Shown one piece after another: positions 37,952 to 49,900 of a stretch of 60,000 nucleotides of DNA. Within the stretch, counting starts at the first letter, position 1, and every line of letters starts with the position of its first letter. The position numbers were made by a program, and so were the translations under genes. Origin of the DNA: Bugula neritina (Eukaryota; Bryozoa; Gymnolaemata; Cheilostomatida; Bugulidae); the NCBI GenBank assembly GCA_964035545.1, contig OZ037772.1:11723818-11783817 (forward strand), written 5' to 3'. The notes under the pieces were generated by a model. The model did no database searches and was not told the DNA's origin. It was given only the letters and a program-made list of their open reading frames with translations.

Positions 37952-40900
37952 ATGGCCGCTTCTCCTTCACTTCTCCTCTTCTTGTGTCTAGCAGTTGCTG
38001 GGTAAGTTATGAATATATTTATAATGTTTTTAATTATAAAACTTAAATCAATTTTAGCTTATTTAAATTATGATAATTATTGAAATACAATTTTAAAATA
38101 ATAAAAGTAATTACCTGCAGCCATGAATAAAGTACCAGGGAATATCTGTCACTATAAATCACGAAATCTCTATGCATACTTTCTATTTTCTTTAAATAAT
38201 TATACTTAAATTTTGATTAAGTTTAGTTCTGCATTTACTTAAAGTCTGTTATATTATAAAAATAAAAGGAAATTAAACACTGTTTGCTAATCTATATGTT
38301 GTCTTAGTTTACTTATTTTCAAAAGAAAATTAATTAAGAGTATGAAAGCGATTGCATCATAGAAACAACTTTTATGCCTTCTCTCAGCATGAGAACATAG
38401 TTATATAATTATAATTATATAGTATTTATATAATGTTGTAGAGCTAATGGGCTGTGGTGCTGTGGTGACATTGACACCAAGGTCACTTCACAGATAAAGC
38501 CTGTGACCCGCTCAAGGACCATTCAGATGACAGCCGTAGAAACCTATAACCTCAAAACAGGTTAGAACAGAGGCTAAACTCTAAATATAAAACTAATTTA
38601 CTATTAGAGTAGGCAAACTATCTTAATATACATTTTAGCTATTTATTCGAAATATATGAGCATGACTGTGCTGTGTTTTAAATTGAGATTTTAGCTACAA
38701 TGAAGGCATTCAATATAGCTTGTGTATGTCAAACAACAACGAAAATTGCCTTATAAGCAGCTGCGAGTTAGGGGAGGGACTATTTTAGCTTGGGGATCTC
38801 GAGTTTGGTGTTGGGGGACCTAACTCCAAACTTGAGACTCCAAACTAAATTCGTCCTTCACCCATAACTCGGAGATGCTTATAGAACAATTCCAACAAAA
38901 CCTCAGACAATAGCCTTTGTTTCTAGGCTATAAGATATGCCCCAACAATACGGTGGCTGAGAAGGACGTGCCGACTGGGCTAGGGAAGAACCCAGACAAC
39001 ACTGAGGAGAATAGAAAGAAAGTTTTTGGAAACAAGGGACGCTTCAACATCCTCGGTCTGCTGCTCAACGGCAAACTTGGTGGGTAGAAGACTTCACATC
39101 CTGTTTTAACTTTCTTGAGTTATTCCATTGGTTCAACTGAGTTTGATAAAACTGTTTATTTATAAACACAGCCACTTTTTTTGTTAAAAACCTAGACAAG
39201 AGCTTACAATATACTGCATATATATATTACAATTTTACGTTATGTTTTATACAGCATTGAGCATGGTAGCTTTTGTTAAAATATATTATATCATTTCATG
39301 CCGTATTGTGTGTGAGAGGTATTATATATCTTGATTGTATGAAACCATTAGAAACAATTAATATGCTGGCCATTAAGGCTTAATTATTGCTGTTATATAT
39401 ACACTTAGGTGTGCAAAAGGTTCTGTACGTGGTTTGTTTGTTGTGTGCGTATGTGTAAATGTGTGTGCGTATATTATATGTAACACATGAGTGTATACTA
39501 TATTATAAATACTTGCATACATGTTGATTATACACGTGACTTTATAAATTGCAGACAATGATGAGTATCACAGCTACTGTCCTGTCTATTCTATCAAAAC
39601 AAGGTAAATTAAACCATATATTACATAATCTGACAAGCTTGTACAGTATAGAAATTTAAATGTCAGGAGATATGAATTGTTTTATAGATAACTCTGCTGC
39701 TATTGGTATACAGAATGCATGTAAATATACTGATATTGTACTTTCAATTAAACCTATGTCTCAAATTTAATAGAATAATATGTCATAATATTGTATTTTC
39801 AAATTAAAGTGAGAAACTTTTTACAAATTTATTTTTAAAAAATGAGTTGAAATTGTAACAATTATTTTCCAAATTTATTTAGACGATTCAGTCGCAATGA
39901 GCGAACCGTTAGTAAATTATATTATGTACTCTGGTAGGCCTGTAGTAAATTATATTATGTAAATATGTGGTAGGCCTGTAGTAAATTATATTATGTACTG
40001 TGGTAGGCCTGCAGTAAAGTATATTATGTACTGTGGTAGGCCTGTAGTAAAGTATATTATGTACTGTGGTATAGGCCTGTAGTGAAGTATATTATATACT
40101 GTGGTAGGCCTGTAGTAAAGTATATTATGTACTGTGGTAGGCCTGTAGTAAAGTATGGCGTAGAATACTACAAGACGGCTGTGTTTGACGATGAAAAGGC
40201 TTCTTGTTCGGCCAATAAAAAGATTTGTTGTCGTGGTTACAAGCAAGTTGGAGAAAACTGTGTAGGTCAGTGAGAGAACAATTCTGGACATATTTTATGT
40301 CGACTAACAACTTTTTAAATAGCCAGTTTGTCACCTTTTGGCTGTGGGCCATTTTTTTCTAATTTCATAAAGAAAATACAAGCTTGTTTAAACTCTCAAT
40401 TTTAAGAGCCAAAAACTGTGCCTATACTAGCATGAATTACTTGAAGGCTCCTGCTTGAAACATATAAGAACAACTGCATGAACAGCTAGGTTTGTTCCCT
40501 GAAATCACCAATGACTTTGACAAGCTGTAAACCCATGATCTAGTGCATATATACTGTATCAATCTTACATTAAATTATATATATAATATATTGTTTTTAA
40601 ATACGTAAATTATATGTTATGTTTATATACGTATATATGTAATTGTGGTGTAATATATATGTGACATGAGTAGTATAATAAGCGCCTCTACGGCTATGGA
40701 AGTAAGCATCTCGCATCGACCAATTTGTCAACATAGTGTAGACTCTATGGCTATGGAAATTAGCATCTCGTTAACTATGTGAGCATTGTATTTGTTATTG
40801 ATGAATTAGCATTGTAAGCCTTAAAGTTGACAGGTGGTAGCTATTAAATTTAGCTTACGGTGAATACACCTTTTAACTAACTACGTAGTCAGAATCTCAC

Positions 40901-43900
40901 GTACTAAAACATTGATCTATGATTAGTTACCCTCGTTATATCACTGTTGTCACTTTGGTAAATTCTACACTCCGTATAATATTCAATAACCAAAAAGAGA
41001 TTTCTTTTCACCATGAGTTTATTTTCTTCAACAAAAAATGTCATAATAGAATATTACAGCTTTAAATTTTAACAGGATAAGAAGCTTGTTCAAAAATAAA
41101 AGGTAAGTCTACAATTTCCAGTTCTTTATTTAAAAAATTACTATATTTTTGATTAATGTAATTAAATATAAAAGCATCATTTGCGTATGTATCACAACAA
41201 TCATTTATTAAAGATATAATGTGTTCTAGTGAGAAACCTCTGGCTAAATGCGTTAACACAAAAATACAGTATTGTCCGCAAACTGTAGAAAATACAGATT
41301 GTAGCTGAGTGCTACTAAATTGCCAAGAGTCTACTGAATCAAATATAGCCGCAACCTCTGGCATGTTGTAAAGACCACTTCCAAAAGAGTCAAAATAAAC
41401 TCCTGTGTTATTTTCTGTCTTTAGAAACATCACCCAGTGCTCTCCCGGATGATTGTGAGGTTTAGTGTTTACAACTCCACAGCAAGGATAATCCGTCAAA
41501 CTACTACTAGGTATTCTATCGACTGGAAATACACCGATGAAGTTCATCTTTTTCACCCACTCATCGTTCTCAAGAATGGAATATATTTCTTTAGAATTCA
41601 TCACGCGTAGAAATTTGTAAGTACCGCTCTATTCTTATCAATTTTTATACCAGAGTCAAATTCGGAATAGACAATCACATTAACGGGTGTGTCAAGAGCC
41701 TGAGAAAACTTTAGCTCTAATCTTATTGTTCCTCGCTTCATCAAATGAAAGCAAGTGCTCAAATCTAGGTCAGGAGTTAAATCAAAGGCCATTAGACTGT
41801 AACCTTTCTCGTATTCCTCTCTATCTATATCTATTCCGCCATTGTTGAACACCTTTCCCGTTGATTCCAAGAGCGTAAAATAGTTTCTTAGAGTATTATG
41901 ATTTGTGTAGTCTGAAACCAATGCCTTCTGAGGTACTTGTTTCCCGTCAACGACTAGGTTTGTATATTTTAAATGTTTGTGCTGAAAGTTGAAAGGATTC
42001 AAATTGTACGCGCCTTCGAATGCACCAGCGTTTACAATACCTATAACTATCCTCTTAGGCAGAATACCGTGAAATAAATTTTCTTCGTTCCAAGACAATG
42101 AACCCAATGCGATATTGAATGACTTCATATCAACTCTTCTGATAGGATAAACGGCTGGCAATAGTTTCTTGTCTAAATTTTCAATGTGCTTTAATTGTAT
42201 TCCGCTATTGATTTTAACTTTTCGAAGGAAAAAAGATGCGTTTAGGATTTTTAGTTTGCAAGTAGAGTTTTCACCAGCCATTAGCACTAAGCTGTTGTGA
42301 TTCCTCACAAACTTTAATTTCATGTCTACTCCATTTAAAATGAATCGTCTTTGAAAGAATATGTCAGCGTGCGGTCTAACAATTAACTGCACAGTTTTAC
42401 TCTGCCCCGTAATTCGCCTTCTAGCTTCCAAGCCTTCATTATCACCACCAATGTGATCCATTTTTCCGGGTGTATCCTTTGAGTAGAGTGACATTGATAG
42501 TTGTGACTTTTTAGCTTCATCGGAGTAACTTAGTAAAGTTTCTATAAGAGCTCTGTAGTGGTAGAGATTAGAAGCGTTGGAAATAACTACATCATTTAGC
42601 ATAATTTCTACTTGTTGAAATAATGTGTGACCCAAAAGGTTTATAGGAGCCGCATCACCTTGAGCATCGAGATCCGTACCGTCAGCTTTTGTTATTTTCA
42701 CCTCTAATAATAGATAGCTTGAACTGAGGTCAAGGTAGTTGTTCGAATCACCAGAGATTGAGAACTTTATAGGTCCCTCATCATTCAGTGAGGTTGTGGG
42801 CATATGTTCTACGTGATATCCTTCTTCGATTGATGCTTGAGTAGGTAGTGTAGAAAATAAATCTAATTCGGGTTTGCCAGCGAGGCAGCTATGTTCCATT
42901 ATGAAACTCATAGTATAGTATTCTATGAAAAGATATCGCGTTTAGTAACCCTACGTCTTTTCACCTTTGAAGACTTGGAAGAAGTAACTCTGTTAGTCTG
43001 ACGCTTCCTTTTTTTATTTCGATTTCTGTTGGTGACGTATGTAATACCTTTAGTAATAACCTCTCCAGCCGCGCTGTTGACATTATCTTTAATTGACTCT
43101 CTGAATGGTTTACCGGATAAACTATCTCTGGCAATGTTTAGACCAGTATTTATTGCTGTCTTTCCTAAACTTTTTACACCTTGTTTTACAACAGGCAATG
43201 CTGCTTTGAGTATGTTACCAAATATGCTCCCTAAACCGTATCCTGTTTGATATTTTTCTCCTGAAAATATTGGAATCATTCCATTTCCTGATTGTTCATA
43301 TAACTGTCTATAGCTATTTGATGCGGCATCACAATCGAATGGAATTATTCTCATATTAGGTTTATAGGTTTAACTTTTCGAATATCTACCGTTACCACTG
43401 TACGTCCATGCGTGAATGGTACTCTTTCACCGTAATCCGTGTATATATAAATTGATACACTCGAAACATGCGTTTTATTTATTTTGCAGTACTGTACATT
43501 GTTAAAGTTAGTGGACTGCAACCTCCAATGACCATCCTCGACTCCTACAACTCTTAGTAGTTGAGCCTGAGTATCTCCAACAATACTAGATTCTGCTACA
43601 TCTGTATACACCATCAGGTTAAATATTGTATGTAATCTTATTGGAGTATTGTACTTGACCAAAATTGTGCCATCGGTCATTGATTTTATCTCCATTTTTT
43701 CTTCCTGTACATTAAGTATTTTCTCAAGAGATGGTGAGTATGTGATGTCTATAGAGCAACCTCTAACATTTTCAGCAATGACATAAAAATTCTTATTGAC
43801 ATCGTTGTAATAGAAATTAAATTTTACTTTCAGATTTAAACACTGGTCATTTATTGCTTGATTGATAGATTGTATTAGCTTTTTATCTGATTTGTAGTAA

Positions 43901-46900
43901 CCATCATCTAGATGCACTGTTTCTTCAGCTTCATTTACTTTTAAGGTTATGCTGCACTGTTTCACATTGAACCATGATTTATAAAATTGTATCTCACTCA
44001 ATCCGATCTCGTAAGAGCCATCTGTAAAATCTAAACTTTGAGGCAATTGAACTGTGTATACTGAAAGACTATTTTTTGGAAAATGCTTCAACGAAGCATT
44101 ACTAGGTAAAACAACGCGCATCTTTGTAAGAGTGACAACATATAAGTTTATTATCTAATTCTTATAGTTAAAAATTACATCTCTTTTATCAACATACGAG
44201 TCAAAACTTGGCGGATATCCAGCCCACCTTACAAGAAATTGTTTTTTACCATTTACAGTACGCTGACCAACAATTGACTCTATTTTATAGGTGTTGCTCT
44301 TGGTGTTTACTTTCTGCAATTCCGGTTCATACCATGTTCCTTCTAGCTGATCACCGCTGTCATCCGCGAGAGAATACACTGGAGGATTAGTAGTGTGGAT
44401 TTTCGCTATGGTAAAGATTTCTTCGCTCCAAGAAGGAAGGTATCCTTTTTTAAATACTGTACTATATTTCGATATTCTAACGAGATCTCCAACATTGTAT
44501 TTTAGTTTGTTAGTTTGACCACTCTGACTATCTGTGTATAGTCTATGCCAAATTTCTTCTTGATTGTTAACTGTCACATCATTAGGTGTTGAGTTATGAG
44601 CCGAGTGTTTCGAGTTATTGTATGATGATATTAGATCATTGAGAATGTCAAGATATCTGTGACTGTTTTGATGAGTAAAATATTTAAACAATTTAGCCTT
44701 TAGTGTTCTTTGCAGTCTTTCAACCATAGATGCTTTAATTTCTTGATTGTTGGATGAAAAGTGGTTTATGTTATATTCTTTCATTAATGCTTTAAATTGA
44801 GGGTTAAAGAATTCTTTGCCTCTATCTGATAAAATCATTTCTGGTGGAGTGTTGTTGTTTTCGTTTTCTATAATCTCCCTCATAGCTCTACTCACTTCTA
44901 AACCAGATTTAGTTTTGAGTGGTACACCGTAGGCTTTACGACTGAATGTGTCAATGCTTAATAGTATATACTTGAATCCATTATTTTCGGATGAAAACTG
45001 TTGGAGATCTGTTAAATCAATTTGCCACATGGCATTAATACCTGATACAATATACTTTCGTCTGGGAAAGTTTTTTCGCAAAGGTTTATGTAGGTTATAG
45101 CTGTCAGTTTTTTCAAGCCATCTATCAATTGCACCCTTGCTTACTTTGCCTTTTAATGATTTGTATAATTTTGCTTTACTACCAAATCCGGCTGGTTTAG
45201 AAATATTGAAATAGGTGTCTCGAATTAGTTTATCAGTATAGCTGGAGTCTGGATTTTGCTTTTTTCGTTTTCGCCTTGCCATCGTATGGATCCCACTCGC
45301 CTGATGACAATTTACTAGACTCTCTTCTACTTTTAGATTTCTCTTCGATAACGTTTTGATTAATGAGTAGTTTGGGTACATTGTAATCAATTAATACTTG
45401 TCTAAATTCTTTCCACCCTTCCAATGTTTTACCTTTCAGTTGACTATTAACCGCAAGATTTAATAGATCAGATAAATTGCTTCCGCGTAGTTGGTTGCCG
45501 TTAATAGTTACCTGCCCCGCATCATTTACAGAAACTTTACCATCTTTTTTCAGTATATCCCAAAGTTGACTCGCCTTTGTTTTAAATCTTTGAGGGATAG
45601 CTAGTAGTGGGTTATAAGATGTAAGACTTTCTGTTTCTTTTAGTTGTGGTTCACTATTCTTTGATAAAGTAGGCAACCTTGTGCTAGATATTTTCTTATA
45701 AGTAGTAGTTTTTAACTCTTGATAATTAGTCAACGCGTTGTTATAAGCAGTTACTTTCTTATTTTCTGATAGCGTGTTGTCATTTAAGATTTCACTCATT
45801 AGCTTATCTACGGCAAATAGTTCTTTAGTAATCAAAGGTTTGTTTCTCTCGACTTGTTGATAATCATTATTTTTGCTGACATCAGCATTTACAAATGAGT
45901 TGTGTTTTAGATCCGCGGCATCCACTAACAAGAATTTTCTAGCGCTTTGCGAATTCATCTTTTTCTAAAACCGCTGAATATTCCTTTCGCTAGTGGTGCT
46001 AGAACACTTCCTATTAGTGGTCCTAAAAGAGCCGAGAGAAACCCTCCTTTCTGTACCAGTGTTTTTTTAGTTTTCAGTGTACTCTTTTTATCAGCAATCT
46101 TTCTTAAAATATTTTTGTATTTACCTAAGTTGTTTTCTTCAGTAGGTGACAATGACACCTTGCCTTTTAATACGTTGTAGCAAATATCTGAGAAACAGTT
46201 CAACAGTTCACTACCCGCTGCGTTGATGATTGCTTTACAGTTGTGTTTGTCACATTCAGCTAAATAACTTAGAGTCTTGGCATGTTTTTTAATTCTAGCG
46301 GTCATGATTTATGTTAGCTTCAAGCTGCATTTCTTTGTAATGAAGTAGCGTTTCTGTTTGACAAATAGATATAGGTTTTCTCACCCGGAAATACACCTGT
46401 TCTAATGCGCAAATAGTCTTCTGTCTCTTGCCTGTAGTCTATAACCAAGTACCCAAAGGGGACAGAAGTGGCGTCTCGAAACGCTTCAACAACAAAATTA
46501 CTCTGGTTTTTAGGAAACATTTGTCTTGCCAAATAGGATATCTGGTTCACGTCTCTAGGGTTTTTAAATACAACAACATAAGAAGCGCTTCGAGACATTG
46601 TTCTCATGTGAGAGTTGTCTTGAAACAGATTCTGTGTTATAAATATTACGCTTATGTTGCGATGGTGACTGTGCTTAGTAAATATGTTTTCAATATTCTG
46701 ATCTATTTCACTCATTAAATCATCAAATATTATCAAGTTTTTTATATTTTTGTTTAATTCTTGTATATCGATAACACCTTGATGAAACTCAACGTTGTTG
46801 TATGAGCTAAACAGTGGCTGCCACTCACTATAACAATATATTATTTTTTCAGGTGGAGGTGATATCATTGTATGACTGTTGGTAATCAATTTCCTTACCC

Positions 46901-49900
46901 ACTGAGTTTTACCAGCCCTTGAAGGACCAGCTACAATTGCTGAAAATGTATGGTAGAAAGGTAAGCTCATGATGTTAACTGTATATTCCGAGAGTTTATT
47001 CCCAAATAATTGTATCAAGTAATGTACAAAAATATTAATAGGCATAAAAAAGTATAAATAGATTTAGGCAAGTTCAGGCATGTTTAGGCATGTTTAGGCA
47101 TGTTTAGGCAAGTTTAGGCAAATATACACAATTATATACAAAATAAACTATTGTACATTGTTTTGTTTCTCGAGAGCTATTCCCAAGTTCCATTGGATCT
47201 GTTGAATAAAATATTTCACTGCGAAGTGTTCTCCAGCCTCGATATACATTTTGCAAATTTGCACGCACAAGAAAAATATTGTTTCTAAGCGAATAGCTGA
47301 GATATTTGGATCAGTCAAATCTTTTGCCACTTTACAAAACTGAACGTAACCGTTAGTCTCGTACATATCCTCGGCTAGTTCGACCAATTCATTTATTTCT
47401 TCCTCACTCCAATTTTGATGTTTATTGTACATGTCCAAAACGGTTTGCGTTATACAATAGTTAACGTAATGTTGTCTACTCATTTTCGAAAGCTTGTACC
47501 ATATATAATTATAAGCGTTTTTCTGTAATAGGTATAAATTTTCCATCGTAGAATATTGATTGATGCGACCTATCAACCGAACAGTGAAATACCAATTAAC
47601 TGAACGCGCTAACTGAACACAGTTTTTTTACAGTAAAGTAGGTTTGGTTGTCACGTGATCTTGTGACACAATTCTCTTTCCGTAAAAATAATTTAAAGCT
47701 TTTCGATTTTGAACGTACGTGAATATTTCTTCACCTTTTACTCGAAAACCCTTGTTCGTACCGTAAGCAATTTTCTGATTTATCAATACATCGAAGTAAT
47801 CTTTTTCGGTATAGTTGTTGTGCAATTTACTGACACCTTTTGAACTGTATTTAGGTTCTTCCCCGAAACAATAGTAACATTTGGAGCAAAGCGCTACAAC
47901 ACCTCGGGAGACATTTTCGCAGTGAAACAACCCCAAAGATCTTTTGTGGAACTTGGCACTAGCTTTACAACAGTCTAATGGATTCCAGGTTTGCCCGTTA
48001 AACATACATTGAAAATATTGTGACTTGTGTTCATCGCAATATTCTCTACACATCCAACTAGTGTGTTCTTGTTCAAATTCATTTCTCATATCACTTTTAA
48101 CCGCTAGGTACAAAGTTTTTTCACTTAGAGCTAAATACATTGAGTCAGTGTCCATTTGAATCAAAGCAAAACTGTCTAGAGATAGAAACTTTAACAAGAA
48201 ATCGTAATAGAATTTCAACATGGCTAGCTTTGCATACTCTAATACTTGAAAGCCAATTTGTACTGGTACATTGAGTCTAATCTTAGCTTTTCGTGATTCA
48301 ATTTCAACTAGTTGAGAATCAATTTCTTGTAAGCTGTTAAATCTAGGATTGTTTACCAGTCTTGAGATGTTTGTCTCTTCAGCATCACAATATATGATAT
48401 CAGTGTGACTCTCCAGGTTGACTAGTGTTCGGCCATACGCAGAGTTTCCTGAAATATAGCGAAGTGGATTATTTTGAAATATATTGAGTAATTATTCAAT
48501 GCAAAAGTTATCGCTCTTGCTAGATGCTTAAGTGATTTGCATATTAATAACCATTGAATAAGTGCTATGTCTAAACATGTCAATATTTACTAAATACCTA
48601 TTAGTTTGCATGAATCCGATATAATCTTCTTTGAGGAATCGAGGTCACCAGCTCTCCTGGCCTCCATTACCTTTTCACCAAACAGCTTGAAGCATTTTGA
48701 TGGCTTGTATTGAATTACTTGATATACTTTTGTAACCACTAAGCCGTGTTGTAGGTACCATTGCAGTAGCGGGGTGGACAAAAGGATTTTGTTCCCGAAA
48801 TAGCTACTGATTAAAGTACGTGATGGCTTTTTTAGTAAACCATTTCGTTCTGCAAATTGTTTCATGTGTGGGCCTATGTCATCCCTTGATATCAGTACAT
48901 TTTTTTGTATAGGTTGATATTTAGCAAATATTGTTTTCAAGTCTTCAGGTGTTTCTATATCAACTTCAGCCATTCCAAACATTGAACCATTTTTGATTTC
49001 TTCTAGTATTTTGCTTTCTGATATTACGTATCTTGAATCAACAATGAAGTCCAGATTTGAGCAGAACTCACTGACATCACTGTTTTCCTTTTTCAAATTA
49101 TCAAATTCACACTCCCAAGTATGGTAGACTCTGTAACCCAAATCTTGGAAATATTTCAGCGTATTGTATGTGTCTATTTGATTTTGTAAATCTTTTTCTT
49201 TGTTATTAAACTTTCCATTTGGACAATAGTCGCATAGATGTCCGTGAAACCAGCATCCTGAGTAGTTGAACACTTGTTCACTACCATCACTCGCCAGAGC
49301 GTATCCATCGACTGGTATGTTTCGTCCACCTATTCGACGTTCGGTGCTATTAAACTTGTGTTGAATTTTGACTCCGAGCAGCTTTGACATGTATTTTAGC
49401 CATACTGTAGCTTTTTCACCCGAATAGTAGCTTTTTTCTATTCTAAAGCTATTTTCTCTCCGCCTTCTTACAAAGGCTCCTGTGGGCATATCTTTCACTA
49501 GGCAACTCAAATATAAACTTGTCGCATCATACCCTACACATGTTTGCGTAGTTTTGGCTTGATCACCAAAGTATTCAGGTTTAATCTTTGTTGCGCCAGC
49601 TTCTTGATACCTTGAGAACACAATTGATAAACCACCTCTAATGTTTGATTTGATAAGTTGGTGAATGTCTTTAAACTTATCACCAAACAGAAAGATTGGC
49701 GCTTCTGGGTCTTTTAATTGAAATAAATATTGAATCGCTAGTCCTGGTATAGATATAGCTGACTTGAAATCAAGATTGCATGATTTGTAAAATTCATTTT
49801 GCTTTTCTAATGCTGGTATAAAGTGTCTGACATCTTCGTTATTGTAGTACTCTAGTAAGTCTTTTAATGTTTTCATTCCTTTCTGCACCCATATTTCTTT

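Noticed and set aside
37797-37991. Plus-strand 64-codon frame
   Set aside because: A shadow overlapping the signal-peptide exon of the secreted gene; the ATG at 37952 in another frame has the splice support.
45283-45390. N-terminal extension of the integrase
   Set aside because: These 36 codons lie within the 241-aa gene; a good ATG at 45282 begins the basic MARRKRKK start.
45947-46180. Plus-strand frames within the Polinton (also 43029-43250, 46428-46718, 51212-51394)
   Set aside because: All are antisense shadows of well-supported minus-strand Polinton genes.
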